Below, piece after piece: positions 32,913 through 45,024 of a DNA stretch of 64,000 bases. Position numbers and translations under genes: made by a program. How positions within the stretch are numbered: position 1 is the stretch's first letter; each line of letters starts with the position of its first letter. The DNA comes from Lepus europaeus (lineage: Eukaryota; Chordata; Mammalia; Lagomorpha; Leporidae), in assembly GCF_033115175.1 (NCBI RefSeq), contig NC_084829.1, forward strand, positions 15,016,496-15,080,495, written 5' to 3'. The notes below the pieces were generated by a model. The model had not been told where the DNA came from. It made no database searches and saw only the letters and a list, made by a program, of their open reading frames with translations.

Positions 32913-33659
32913 CCCACTTTTGATTTTAACTTAGAAACTGGAGGTCATGGCCAGTGGCCATTCTGTACAGGTTTTCAGAGTGGAGCTTGTCAGGTCTGTT
33001 AGCCGCAGAGGTTGAATAATTGGTGCTTCCTTTCTCCTAGCTGGAAAGGTCCCAAAGTGCTCTCTCATATTCATAAAAAAGATGGCACAAAGCTCAGGGG
33101 CTCCAAATTAAAGGTCACTACTGATGGGCTTTATCTCAAGTTGCTGTCACATAGACTCACCTCAATTCCTTTGCGCCTTCACATTTTACCTTAGGAAGTG
33201 TCCAGCGCCCAAGAGGACAAATGGGTCCAATGAATCCTGTGTGGTAGTTGTGCTGATTAAGTAGAGTTGGAGGATCCTTTTTTGTTCTTTTTCTTAAAGA
33301 GCTTTCCGTTGGGCTTTTGACCAGTGTATTTTTTAATTCTTGGTTGCAATGAACTTCCAACAGAGAGAAAATACAAATAACAGTTTGATTTTTACTTCTT
33401 CACACCTCACAACACCCTCTGTCTTGCAGGCACCCTGCAACAGTAGTAATGAAAAGGAAAATAGCAATGTGGAGTTCCACCCCCCCCCCCCCCCCCCAAG
33501 GACTAATGTGCAGGGCCTGTGAGAAAGCAGCAGTTTCATGGTCATTGTTCTTTGCCCAGCAGCACTTGGTTGCACTTGGATTTCTCCTGGCTAGAATGAG
33601 CTTTGGATTCTAGAATCTTTCACCAGAGTCCCTTCTGCTTTTTTGAGCCCCTACTTTTA
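32913..33659. other. Intron 1 spacer with a C-run
   Basis: No gene seen. A run of about 17 C lies at 33481-33497. Confidence 0.5.
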
Positions 33660-33992
33660 ATTTTTTTATTTTTATTTTTTACAGATTATTTGAGAGGCAG
33701 AGTTACAGAGAAAGATAGGAAGAGATAGAGAGGTTGTCCATTTGCTGGTTCATTCCCCAAATGGTCACAACGGCCAGAGCTGGGACGATCTGAAACAAGG
33801 AGCCAGGAGCTTCCTCCGGGTCTCCCACATGGGTGCAGGGGGCCAAGCACTCGGGCCATCTTGTACTGCTTTGCTTTCCCAGGCCATAGGAGAGAGCTGG
33901 ATCAGAAGTGGAGCAGCTGGGACATGAACCAGCACCCATATGGGATGCCGGTGCTGTAGGCAGAAGCTTAGCTCACTATGCCATACTGCTGC
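33660..33992 (-). repeat. CSINE
   Basis: TTTTTTATTTTTATTTTTTACAG, GGCAGAGTTACAGAGAAAG, ends CTATGCCATACTGCTGCC. Confidence 0.9.
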
Positions 33993-34011
33993 CTTCTCTC
34001 CCCCTTTAAAA

Positions 34012-34253
34012 AAAAAGGTTTTAGTTTCTTCTACTTGGACATCAGGGAAGGTTTGCTTCCCAGATGTCTGTAACAGCCAGGGGTGAGGCAGGCCAAAGTT
34101 AGGATACAAGAACTCCATCCAAGATGGCCTCCCAGGATGCATTAGTAGGAAGTTGGATTGGAAGCAGAGTTGCTGGGACTTGAACCATCACTCTAATATG
34201 GGATGCAGGTTTCTCAAGTGGAGAGTTACCCTGTTGTGCCACAATGCCTGCCC
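34012..34253 (-). repeat. CSINE, old, adjacent to the previous one
   Basis: Enters near CAGATGTCTGTAACAGCCAGG and ends TGCCACAATGCCTGCCC; the tail half is badly diverged. Confidence 0.8.
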
Positions 34254-34394
34254 TTTTTAGAGTTGTTTTGAATCAAGACATTTGCTTGTGGTAGTTTGAA
34301 AGTTCTATAGACTCTTTTCAAAATTTGGAGGGAGAGGAATAAACAGTTGTGTGAATACACACCTGATTTTGTGCATGTGTTTCCATATCAGTGT

Positions 34395-34421
34395 CTTATT
34401 TATTTTTGTTAGTTGACAGAG

Positions 34422-34457
<36 letters not shown>

Positions 34458-34709
34458 TCTATCTGCTTGGTTCACTCCCCAGATGGCTGAAATGGCCAGG
34501 GCTCAGGCAAGCCAGGCTGAAGCCAGCAACCAGGAATTCCATCTGGATCTCCCGCATGGGTGGCAGGGACCCAAACACTTGGACCATCTTCTGCTGCTTT
34601 CCCAGGTGCATTAGCAGTTAGCTGAACTGAAAGCAGAAAAGCCAAAACTCCAATATGGGATGCTGGTGTTGCAGATTGCAGCTTGGCCCACTGTGCCATG
34701 GTGCCAGCC
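34395..34709 (-). repeat. CSINE with (GA)n
   Basis: CTTATTTATTTTTGTTAGTTGAC, GA repeat at about 34424-34455, ends TGCCATGGTGCCAGCCC. Confidence 0.9.
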
Positions 34710-34975
34710 CTGTTAGTGCCATCCCACACATGATTGGGTGGCCTGCCTACTAGAAAGTGTATTTATCCACTTATCAGTTGACCACTGATCACACTGCCTC
34801 CCATCCCCTAGCTGAGTGCCCCAGGAGATCTCCCTAGGGGCCCTCTACTGAAAATGGGTTGCATGCCACTTCTTGCATCATGTTAAGTGTTCTAGTGCTT
34901 CTATGTGTTGTTAGAGGTGAGAATGAGAAGTGGGGAAGGCGGGCAGGAGAGGGCAGCAGCATCATGGACACAGCA
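34710..34975. other. Intron 1 spacer
   Basis: Unique sequence between two SINEs; nothing further seen. Confidence 0.45.
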
Positions 34976-35167
34976 CAGCACTGCATCCAATGCCAGCATC
35001 CCATATGAATGCTCCCAGCTGCTCCACTTCCTTCCCATCCAGCTTTCTGTCATTTGGAGAGTGAACTGACAGATGGAAGATTCTCTCTCCCTTCCTCTCT
35101 ACCTCCCTCCCTCCCTCTCTCTGTCTAACTCTGCATTTCAAATAAATAATTAAATATTTAAAAAAAG
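34976..35167 (+). repeat. CSINE, internally deleted
   Basis: GCCAGCATCCCATATGAATGC is joined directly to CATTTGGAGAGTGAACTGAC, so the central third is missing. Ends AAATAAATAATTAAATATTT. Confidence 0.85.
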
Positions 35168-35736
35168 GAATACATATATGCCTCCTGGAGTGAAAATAAG
35201 GTGTTGTAAGAAGCGTTATTGTGCCCACATGCATTGGAAGCATTTCCTTCCAGCTGTCGTCAGTGTGGCTGCTTTTAGCTGCTGTGATTGAGGATTTGGA
35301 GTAGTACTGACATATTATAGCTTGCTGGGTGGCTTACTGGCTCTCCTGTGGTGGTGTGGAGGGATGGTAAGTTCAACACTCTGAACATAAAAATAGAATC
35401 TTAGAGACACCTTGCTTCCTGGAGTGTCATTATATCCTTCTCCTGATCTCATCCTCCACTGCAGCACTCCCCTCCCCCTATAGATAAATCACAAGTGTCA
35501 TGTATAACAGAAGGTGTGCCTTTCCTTTTTCCCACCTAAAGATAGTTCAAAGATGTCCTTGAGGGAGAAACAAGAGGTCAAGGCATGTCAACAACCACTG
35601 AGTGGGAAAGGAGTTGGGGTCCTAACCATCTGATTATAAAGGAGCTCTTGGAAGGGCCTCACTTGTGAAGTAGTCTGTGTGCAAAACAGCCTGGAGTCCA
35701 GTTTCAGATTATATATAGTGAAAAAGATAGATGCTT
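35168..35736. other. Intron 1 spacer
   Basis: Unique sequence; no gene or repeat recognised. Confidence 0.5.
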
Positions 35737-36055
35737 GGGCCGGCACTGTGGCGTAGTGGGAAAAGCCACTGCCTGCAGTGCCAGCATCCCATATAGGCGC
35801 CAGTTTGAGACCTGGCTACTCCAATTCCGATCCAGCTTTCTATTGTGGCCTGGGAAAGCAGTGGAAGATGGCCCAAGTCCTTGGGCCCTTTCACCCATGT
35901 GGGATACCCAGAAGAAGCTCCTGGCTTTGGATCGGCACTGCTCTGGCTGTTGCGGCCAATTGGGGAGTGAACCAGTGGATGGAAGACCACCCTGTCTCCC
36001 TCTCTATACATATAACTCTGACTTTCAAATAAATAAATCTTAAAAAAAAAGAAAA
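35737..36055 (+). repeat. CSINE
   Basis: GGGCCGGCACTGTGGCGTAGTGG to TTTCAAATAAATAAATCTT. Sense orientation, fairly intact. Confidence 0.93.
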
Positions 36056-37743
36056 GACGCCAGGTACCCTTGGAGTAGAGTGAGTTTGTAGAGTCTCATT
36101 TTCTGGTTTATGGTTTTAGGCCATGGTGTTCAAGGACATAGGCGTTCCTGCCTTCAGGTATGGAGTGATGCACTAAGGAGATTCCACCTTGGTTACTGGG
36201 TACATGATGGAGTGCTTCCCAGCTGTTAGTCTGCCAGATCTTTGTGGCAGTACATTTGTCTGGGTGTGCAGTAGAAGATTGTTGAGCCATGAGCATGCAG
36301 ATCCCAGGAGGGGTGTATATTTAACTCTGTGTTCTGGAGGATGTGGTTGTGTTACTTGGCATCCTTAGAGCAAACTGCATTCACCTGAGGTTTCAGTAAG
36401 AGAAAAGTTGGTTCTGTGAAATGCACATTGAAAGCCTCCCACAGTGCTGTGGGTTAGAACTTCTGGAATTCATAGAGGGTGTCCTTATGGAGGGGCACAT
36501 GCAGAGTAGTACACTTGTCTCTAGCAGGCCTATGTGTCTACATGCTTACCAAAAATTATGATAAGGGGCAGTGACAACCACTTTTCCTTCTCTGGAAAAA
36601 TCAGATCCATTACTTAATACAGAAATCTAAAACAAAACCTCTAAACCTTGTCAGACAGCATGTTTAATCCGAGTTAGCTTTTCATAAGGATAGAGCTAGA
36701 TTTTCCTAATAGCTTTAAAATGCAGTTAAAAAAAACTCATCTTTGAACTTCTAACTCTCCAGTGGTTATCTTGGTTGCTGGTAATAGAAAATAAAAAGTT
36801 CATTTGCCAAAATGATTGTCATTTCCTTCTTAGGAGTGCAGCTTAACTCCAGGACTTCATTTAGTTGAGGAAAATGGTTGCCACCTCCCTGTTAAGCTTC
36901 TTTCCATTATCCAGTTGTGGCAGAATGACTGTTGGGGAGGCCTGGGGAGATGGGGGTCACATAAAGGAGCAGTTCAGAAGTGGTTCTGCAGAATGTGTAC
37001 TTATATCAGAAAGCCTGTGTGGAAAGGACCCTGTCTTTAGAAAAGGGGGCAAAAGGGGAGGGGGTTGCAGTCGCTGAAGCATGACAAGCCTCCAAAGGCC
37101 CCTGAGACTTGAACACAAAAAGGGGAGCTTTTTGCAGCTCTTTCACATGCACACGTCCCCCCTGCTGTTTTGTAAATCTCCCGGTTGGAAATTTTTAACA
37201 TGGGAGAGCTTCTTCCTGTGCTTCAGTTGGCAGAATGCTCACACACAGCTGCAAAGAATTTGCTTTTCCTTTTCACAGCATCTCTCATTTAAAAGCATTA
37301 GTGAGACTACAAAACAAAATACAAACTTGACGATTTTTCAGAAGTGGAAGCCAAGTTTAATTAAAGTCAAGGAAGTTGGGGGCTATAACTCTTTTGTTAA
37401 ACCTCTTAAAGTCAGGCGTGTGCCTGTGCCAATGGCAGGCAAGGTGGGAAATGCCAGCGGCTATTTCTCCCTAGGAAATTTAAGGGTCTGCTGGTGTGTG
37501 CTAGAATGAATCTAGAGATGTGCTGCGCCATCATCTCTTTGGTGGCTTCAGTGTTTGTTGTTAGGTGGTTGTCCCCTTCTTGTTGGAAGAGGAATATTCA
37601 TCAGTGGCTTTCTGTCTCCTCCCAGCCTTCTAGGAAACTTCTCATGGATGCTCCAAAGCTCCAGCCATAGAGCAAGCCAGTGAGCTTAAAAATATGTGAG
37701 AAAAAGGGGAATTTTCTGACCTGGTGCTGGATTTTTTTAACAA
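36056..37743. other. Intron 1, 1.7 kb without SINEs
   Basis: No gene or SINE recognised. An open frame at 37081-37509 is not supported by any domain. 37190-37400 is complex unique sequence. Confidence 0.5.
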
Positions 37744-38105
37744 AAGATTTGTTTATTTAATTTGAAAGGCAGAGTTACAAAGAGGTGGAGGGGGGAGAGA
37801 GAGAGAGAGCACGCGAGAGGGAGCGCGTGAGAGGGAGCGCGCGCACGTGCAAGCGAGCTGTCTTCCATTTACTGGTTCACTCCCCCATGGCTGCAATGGC
37901 CAGACCTGCGTCAATCCGAAGCCAGGAGCTTCTGGGTCTCCCATGCGGGTGCAGGTGCCCAAGGACTTGGGCCATCTTCTGCTTTCCCAGGACATAGCAG
38001 AGAGCTGCATTGGAAGTGGAACAGCTGGGACTTGAACAGGTGCCCATATGGGATGCTTGCACTGCAGGTGGCAGCTTTACCAGCTATGCCACAGTGGTGG
38101 CCCCC
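37744..38105 (-). repeat. CSINE with purine/CpG-rich expansion
   Basis: The usual GA segment is replaced at 37786-37860 by GAGAGAGC, ACGCGAGAGGGAGCGCG and GCGCGCACGTGC blocks. Ends CACAGTGGTGGCCCCCC. Confidence 0.9.
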
Positions 38106-38199
38106 CTGACGTTGGATTTTTAAGGTTTTCATGTTTGGAGATGCTTCTCAGCATTTTAGATGCTAGTTCAGGTTTTTGGTCTAGAAGAATCTATTTTTA

Positions 38200-38669
38200 A
38201 GTTAAAAAAATTATTTCCAAGGCAGAGTTAGAGAGGGAGATACAGATATGCTGTTCTCTGGTTCACTACCCAAATTTATAAAGACCAGGGCTTGGCCAGG
38301 CTAAAGCCAGAAGCCACGGACTCCATCCATTTCTCCCAGGTAGGTCCATGGGCCCAACCACTTGGGCCCTCTAATGCTGCTTTTCTAGGTGCATTAGTAG
38401 GGAGGTAGATCAGAAGTGGAGCTGCTGGGGCCAGTGTTGTGGCATTAGTGGGATCCAATGCTGGCACTGATTTAGGTGCCTGTTGAGTCCCAGCTATTCT
38501 ACTTCCTATCCAGCTCCCTGCTAATGCACCTGGGAAAGCAGCTGAGGATGGTCCAAGTGCTTGGGCGCACCCACGTAGAAGAACGGGAAGAAGCTCCTGG
38601 CTCCTGGCTTTGGCCTGGCCCAGCCCTGCTCGTTGCAGCCATTTGGGGAGTAAACCAGCAGATGGAAGA

Positions 38670-38716
<47 letters not shown>

Positions 38717-38817
38717 CTGCCTTTCAAATAAATCTCATATATAAGATGGAGCTGCTGGGGCTTGAACCTGTATTCATATGGGATGCCGTTGTCCTCAGGT
38801 GCAACAATGCTGGCCAG
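38200..38817 (-). repeat. CSINE split by a sense CSINE
   Basis: The antisense copy runs to 38430 and resumes at 38747 with TGGAGCTGCTGGGGCTTGAACC, ending CAACAATGCTGGCC. Confidence 0.85.
38427..38746 (+). repeat. CSINE nested in an antisense CSINE
   Basis: GGGGCCAGTGTTGTGGC to CTTTCAAATAAATCTC. The host sequence TGGAGCTGCTGGGG is duplicated at 38417-38430 and 38747-38760 (14 bases); the first four bases of the SINE overlap it. Includes (CT)n at about 38672-38711. Confidence 0.9.
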
Positions 38818-39231
38818 GAGGATGATTTGTTTACAGATTATTCACAGATGTTGTATTTGTATTGTAGAAAAATCCTCTGTTGTTAAAGCAGTCTGAAGGG
38901 CTTTGACTGGCTGTGTAGACCGCAAGGCCTCATAATTGTCTGGATGTCACCCAGGTAGACCCTAGATATGATTTCCAGGAAGGACAATTAGTATTTACCT
39001 CCCAGACTGAGGATATGTAAATTGCATATTTGTGACTTGGCCTTAAATTGAGTTTTGTTTGAAAATTTTTAGCTTTAACCAACCTTTGCTGAGTAATTTT
39101 ATAGACATTGATAGTTAATGTTTCCTTGTGTTTTATACAGGGAATAAAGAATATATAAAAGGAGATGTATTCATTCCTTAGACCCTAGTACTTTGAATGG
39201 GGGAACTAATTTCCTTTTTTTAAATGTAAAG
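38818..39231. other. Intron 1 spacer
   Basis: Unique sequence; nothing further seen. Confidence 0.45.
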
Positions 39232-39517
39232 TTTTTTTTTTTAATGTATTTGAGGGAGAGGGGGGGAGGAGAGAAGAGGATAGAGAATCAGAGAATTGAT
39301 CTTCATCTGCTGGTTCGATCCCCAAATGGCTGCAGCGGCTGGGGCTGGACCACCAGAAGCCAGAAGCCAGAAACTCCTGTGTGGGTTGGCAAGGGCCTGA
39401 GTGCTCAGGCCTCTTGGGTGCACTATAGGGAGCTGGATTGTTCTGGGACTTGAACTGGTTTTCTAATACAGGATGCTGCCATTCATTGTGAGTGGCATTG
39501 CAAGTGGCAGTGCCCCT
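39232..39517 (-). repeat. CSINE, old
   Basis: TTTTTTTTTTAATGTATTTGAGG, CAAATGGCTGCAGCGGC, ends GGCAGTGCCCCTGGG. The middle is shortened. Confidence 0.82.
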
Positions 39518-39675
39518 GGGAGGAAATGATTTCCCTAGGGCCTTTGCTGTTTGTTGGCAGCTGACAACTCTCTTCACGTTTCTGAGATACAGAATTGTTA
39601 ATCTTCGTAAGCACAATGGTTCTGAGTCCTGTTGGTCTAGGACTTAAAACCATACCACAGTATACAGGTGCTGGC

Positions 39676-40737
39676 TGTCATGAGCATCACTTGTCACGCA
39701 GCTCAACAAGGCTAATGCAACATGTCGGAGCAAGGGGAAGAATCACAAAGAATCGTGATAGTCTTTTCAATATAATTTATTATTTAATACCACTCAATAC
39801 ATATTTAATGCACATGTCTAAAGGTCAGTACAGCATTAGTCCACAGGTCATAACACAAATCTAAGGAGTAAGACAATCTCTAAAAATATCCAGCAATAGT
39901 AAGTATAAAACATGAAAAGCATAACCACTCTAAACACTCATGGCTAAGGGTGTAATATGAATGCTGCATTTTCAAGGTTCGTATCACGGCCACGAAAGTC
40001 AAAGTCCAATGTCCAGAGTCTAAAGTCTCCATTACCACTTGGAGAGACAGATCTCAGAACAGTCACTTATAGGCAGTAGTCATGAGATGACTGGCACTCT
40101 GCGCAGTAGAGTTGACAGTGAAGGGTTGGAGAAGCCACTGATGAGAAGTCCGGTCCAGCTTCGATGTCAGCTCCGGCAGCGGCTGGGACATCCAGGCGAG
40201 GTTGGCTCTAGCGGAATGGAGAGCAGAATTTTGATCAGCAAAGACTTGGGCAGATTTTCAGCAAGATGCGTTGGATCCACTTGACCATCACTGGCACTGA
40301 GCCATGGTCCCCAAGGGGATGAAGAGCAGTTGTGAGGCTTGCCTTTTTATCCCCGCTCTGGGATAGGTGGGCGGTGAGTGTGCTCTAGGGCGTCACCAAA
40401 TCACAGGCTCATCCTTTTTGGGTATCACCAATCAGATTTTGGTGTTTTGGTGTGACCAGTGGTGTGTTAGGGGTCTTCTGGGTTTGGCCAATAGTGGTGC
40501 AGTAGTGTGGGTGAAGTAATATAGTAGCTGGCTGGTTGGCTGCTGCTTATGATGTAGTGTCCCCCTGTTCTTATCAGGCTTCACCACCTGTGTCTGTCTC
40601 TGACAGATGGTCCGGGCAAGTTCTGGGTACTTTGTGGCCTTAGCTTGAGTAACTCCATTTTGGTTTTGCTTTTCCTCTTTCTTTTTGGGTTAGTGGTGCT
40701 CCATAACTCTTTTGGGACTCCTATGGGATTCCCCACA
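39676..40737 (-). repeat. Solo LTR of an endogenous retrovirus, 1,062 bp
   Basis: On the minus strand the element runs from TGTGGGGAATCCC (ending at 40737) to GCTCATGACA (39676), with the TG...CA termini of an LTR. CTGGC flanks it on both sides (39671-39675 and 40738-40742), a 5-base target duplication. Minus-strand signals include a TATA-like ATAAAAAGGC (40341-40350) and AATAAA (39776-39781). No internal retroviral sequence or second LTR is present, so it is most simply a solo LTR left by recombination. The family is not identified. Confidence 0.82.
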
Positions 40738-40742
40738 CTGGC

Positions 40743-41067
40743 CAGCAGTTTAGGCTTTTGCTCTAAAAAAGCTGTTGAGACCATGGGCAGCTTACTTTAC
40801 CTTTCTCCACTTGTGATTTCCTTTGGCATGACAGTTCTGTGTATGATGGGGACATAGGGTTCCTCTCTGGAATGCTGTGATTTTTGTCTTCCGAGGCATT
40901 TGTACTCAGACTTTTCGTTTATTTGGTTTTATTTCACAGATACATCTCTTCTTTGTTACTTGTCTAGTTTTGGATTCTCTTTTCTTGTGATGAGGACAGA
41001 CTTGTGGGGCTCCCAGGATTTCAGACCAAGGAAGATTCAAGAGGGCTTAGAGCCAGTGTGGCCTAGT
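40743..41067. other. Intron 1 spacer
   Basis: Unique sequence directly after the LTR; nothing further seen. Confidence 0.45.
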
Positions 41068-41080
41068 CACACCAGGAATC

Positions 41081-41350
41081 AAGATTTATTTACTTGAGTT
41101 GCAGAGAGGTCTTTCATCCGTGGGTTCATTCCCCAAATGGCCCCAATCTAAAGCTAGAAGCTGGAAGTTACTTCTGGGTCGCTCACACAGGTGCAGGAGC
41201 CCAAGTACTTGGACTATCTTCAACTGCTTTGCTAGGCCATTGGCAGGGAGCTGGATTGGAAGTGGAGTAGCTGGGACTCAAACTGGCACCCATATGGGAT
41301 GCTGGCACTGCAGGTGGCAGCTTAGCCCACTGCACTACAGCAGTGGGCCC
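41081..41350 (-). repeat. CSINE with perfect target duplication
   Basis: AAGATTTATTTACTTGAG to GCACTACAGCAGTGGGCCC, between CACACCAGGAATC at 41068-41080 and 41351-41363 (13 bases). Confidence 0.93.
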
Positions 41351-41363
41351 CACACCAGGAATC

Positions 41364-42428
41364 TTGAGTTGCAGCTGCTGATTCAGCAAATCTGAGGTGG
41401 GCCTGAGGTTCTTCATTTTTAAGAAGCTCTGATGGCTGCTCAAGCTGCTGGGCTGTACTTTGTGTAGGAAGTGTTTGAGACTGAACTGACCTTGGTCTTA
41501 GAGGTAGTTTAGTTTGGTGGTTTTTTCTTTCCTCATGTCTTTATGCTAACCAGAGTGGCTGTTTATCCTTGGGCACTTGCAAGGCCAGGTGAGGGTGGTT
41601 TGTTTCTCCAAATAAGGTCTCTGCTGTGAGAAACAGTTGGAAAACTAAGATCCCTTCTCCCACAGCAGAAAGCTGTGATGGGATTGAAAGCCTAAGCTAG
41701 GCTCAACGAAGCCTCCTTTTTGGTCCTGTCCTATATGGTCTGTCTTCTATGGATTGTTTTTCCGTTTTCCTTCTGTGGAGAAGCCTGGTGTATTTTTGAG
41801 ACAGCTGTCTGCTGCTGTTATCAGGCATTTCCCGGTACCCCGTCATGTCTCATTGAGTTAACACAGTACAGTCTCAGAATAGCTGTGTGGAGCTCTTATT
41901 GTTTGCTGGTTTCTGTATGGAACTCACCTTGAAAGCTTCTATGTCTTTTAAAGAGAAAGACGTTTTATTGGCTCTTAGCTACCGCTTAGTGAATGCATAC
42001 CTTCCTGAATGCTTTACACACTGAATTACCTCAACCCTGCGACTTCTGCCATTTCCCCCCATGTTGCATTTGCAGAAAAGAGAATGGGGAAAGGGGCCAG
42101 GGTCCCCCACCTTCCCTCTTGCGAAGTTAAGATGTGAGTTCACATCATGGGTTTGGACTGTCTTCACTGACCAGTGGCTGCTGCGGCAGGGTTGTGCAGC
42201 ATCAGCCCTGTGATTCCTTTCTGCTTTTCCATATCCTAATTTACTCTGTCTCAGTTTCCTTAGCTGTCAAATTGGGTTTGTAAATATAATACTTTGGTGG
42301 TTTGCTTTTGAGTGGTACTGGTTGCGTATTTTGTTTGTTATTACTATCTACTGCCACACTGTCACTGAATTTATAAACCTAGTCTCTGCCCTCCCTGCCT
42401 CCAGTACTCTTTAAAAACCATTCCTCCG
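41364..42428. other. Intron 1 spacer with MIR-like segment
   Basis: At about 41983-42130 the order GCTTAGTGAATGC, GAATGCTTTACACACTGAATTACCTC and TTTGCAGAAAAGAGAATGGGG resembles MIR (+). No gene seen. Confidence 0.5.
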
Positions 42429-42740
42429 GGCTGGTGCTGTGGCATAGCAGGTGAAGCTGCCACATGTGACACTGGCATCCAATATGGGTGCCAATTTGAG
42501 TCCTGGTTGCTCCACTTCTGGTCCAGCTCCCTTTTCATGGTCTGGTCAAAATAGCCGAACGTGGCCCAGTGCTTGGGCCCCTGCCACCCACATGGGAAAC
42601 CTGGATGAAGCTCCTGGCTTCTGCCTGGCTCAGCTCTGGCCATTGGGGCCATATGGAAAATGGAAGTTGGAAGATCTGACTCCTTTTTTCTCTGTAACTC
42701 TCCCTTTCAAATAAAATAAATAAGTCTTTAAAAATAAACA
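42429..42740 (+). repeat. CSINE
   Basis: CGGGCTGGTGCTGTGGCATAGC to TCAAATAAAATAAATAAGTC. Sense orientation. Confidence 0.92.
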
Positions 42741-43370
42741 CGAAACCATTCTCCCAAGTGTTAAGCTGTGATCGCTGGAGTTAAAAGGTAAAGATACTAG
42801 GCCAAGATGTTAATGTTTGTTTTGTTGTCAACCAGCAGATGAAGCCTAGTGAGTGGTCTCTTACTGAGAAGTGAGTTTAGAATGTGATTCAGAATGTGGC
42901 ATTTACTGTACTGGATTTCCTGGGTCTTCAGTTTTTACTTGCAAAGTTTCCCCATGTGGGTGGGCGGCGATTCCCTCTGCCTGGAAACTTCACAACTTCC
43001 TCATTAAGAGTACTCCCTGTCCTGGTCTCCCTCACCCTAACTGTAGAAGATACAGGGTTTTTATTTGCTAACTATTGCATACACATAGTGGGTTCTGTGT
43101 AAACATACTGCGTTAAATAGCCAGATGATTAAAGGTTTACACATTTACAAATGTTTATAATCTTGTCTGCACTTGTCCTCACTGTAGCTTCCTCCTTGAC
43201 AAGCTTCCTAAACATGAGAAAGTGATTGTCTGATTGTCTACTAACGATTGTATACTTTAAAAAATTATTTTTTTCAGGCTAATTTTCTGGAAACATGTAC
43301 ATTAGGAGGAGTTTCTCTGAATCCCTAAAGGTGAATGTCTTTCTGTGAAGATATTAAGAACATAGTGTTG
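42741..43370. other. Intron 1 spacer
   Basis: Around 42940-43050 there is a possible L2/MIR remnant (CCTCTGCCTGGAAACTTC). No gene seen. Confidence 0.4.
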
Positions 43371-43688
43371 GGGCCGTTGCCATGGCGTGGAAGGTTAAGC
43401 CTCTGCCTGCAGTGCTGGCATCCCATATGGAAGCCAGTTCGAGTCCTGGCAGCTCCACTTCTGATCAAGGTCTCTGCTAATGGCCTGGGGAAGCAGCAGT
43501 GGAGGATGGCCCAAGTGCTTCTGCAATCACGTGGGCGAGAAGAAGCTCCAGGCTTCTCATTGGCCCAGCTCCTGCCGTTGCAGCCATTTGGGGAGTGAAC
43601 CAGCAAATGGAAGCCCTCTGTTTCTCCCTCTCTCTGTAACTCTGCCTTACAAATAAATATATCAATTTTAAAGGAAAAAAGAAAGAAA
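43371..43688 (+). repeat. CSINE
   Basis: GGGGCCGTTGCCATGGCGTGG, CCAGTTCGAGTCCTGG (B box), ends CAAATAAATATATC. Sense orientation. Confidence 0.92.
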
Positions 43689-43779
43689 CCTACTTGGCAG
43701 AATCAGAAAAAAAAATTGATTTATAGAAAAAACAGTGTTCCATTCCCCCCTTCTGTATCTCTAAGAAAATCTCTATAAA

Positions 43780-44105
43780 TTTTTTTTGAAAGATTTACTT
43801 ATTTATTTGAGAGGCAGAGTTACAGAGAGAGGGAGGGACAGAGAGGTCTTCCATCTGCTGGTTCACTCCCCAAATGTCCGCAGCTGCCGGAGCTGGGCCA
43901 ATCTGAAGCCAGGAGCCAGGAGTTTCTTCTGGGTTTCCCATTTGGGTGCAAGGTCCCAAGTACTTTGGTCATCTTCCACTGTTCTCCCAGGGCACTAGCA
44001 GGGAGATGGATTGGAAGCGGAGCAGCTGGGACTTGAACTGGTGCCCATATGGAATGCTGGCACCACAGATGGAGGCTTAATTTACCATGCCACGGCATTG
44101 GCCCC
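43780..44105 (-). repeat. CSINE
   Basis: TTTTTTTTGAAAGATTTACTT, GGCAGAGTTACAGAGAGAGG, ends GCCACGGCATTGGCCCC. Confidence 0.93.
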
Positions 44106-45024
44106 AATGTCTAGATCTTTTTCCTTCTCATATTAAACAAGAAAAAAATATTTTGGGGGCATGATGAAATAGCTCTTTGAGTTTCATGAGGTTTTTTTGG
44201 AATGTCTTTAGTGCCCCCCCCTCCCCCCGACCCCTGAGATATACAAAGATATTGGCATGTTTTTTCTGATAGGGAATTATGTGATTGTTTTCTTTTCACA
44301 GAAAAGCTAAGCTAAACATTTCTATGTATTATCTATTGTTTTGTTCTGCAGAAACAGGTTCCATTTGTAAAACAGGAAATATGTGGGAAAGGGCAGTTCA
44401 GCAACATGTTGTTTCATTTGCCGATCTACATTTATTTTCCTTCATTCATATACTTTCTTTCAGCCGGAGTGGTATCTATAGCATCAGTCCAGGAGGTGAG
44501 GGGGTTTTATGCATGAAGTGAGTGACACAGAGGGACAGGGCAGGCAATTCTCTTGGCTCCTCTTGACCTTGGATCTTCTGTTGGAGATGGTCCCTGTCAC
44601 CATTAGTCTTGGTTCAGCCTAGGAAGGAGATGTTAATGGTTTCCAAACCTCCTTTACTAGTGCTTTTTCACTTTGTGTGATCGCATCATAGGACTCTGAA
44701 TAAGCCACTGAAAATCTTGTGGTCTAAAGCTCCACCTGCAGTTAGAAGCTGGTTGTCCTTCTGGAATGTTCTTTGAACAAGAGACCTCTGGGCTAAAGGA
44801 GGTTGTGTTTAGGCTTTTGGCTTTGTCATCCCTGGGGAGATCTCTGGACTATAAGAAGCCCTTCCTTCAAGTTTCATATTTGAAGTGATAGGATTAAAAA
44901 TGTGTGCTTCTGTCTGTAATTTGGAGTCACAACCTCAAAGGGCAACAGGCAGAGCTGTTGCAGGCACTCAGAATCTGAGACTGAAGAACTCTAGAGCATA
45001 GGACAGCAAAAAAGCAGAGGCAAC
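44106..45024. other. Intron 1 spacer
   Basis: Unique sequence up to the retroviral insertion; a C-rich patch lies at 44213-44233. No gene seen. Confidence 0.5.

Noticed and set aside
33481..33497. C-runs (also 31064-31078 and 63024-63036) as functional elements
   Set aside because: Simple homopolymers, two of them within SINEs; probably slippage and possibly sequencing uncertainty.
37081..37509. 142-codon plus ORF in intron 1 as a gene or exon
   Set aside because: No domain, no clear splice sites or codon bias, unique intronic sequence; open by chance.
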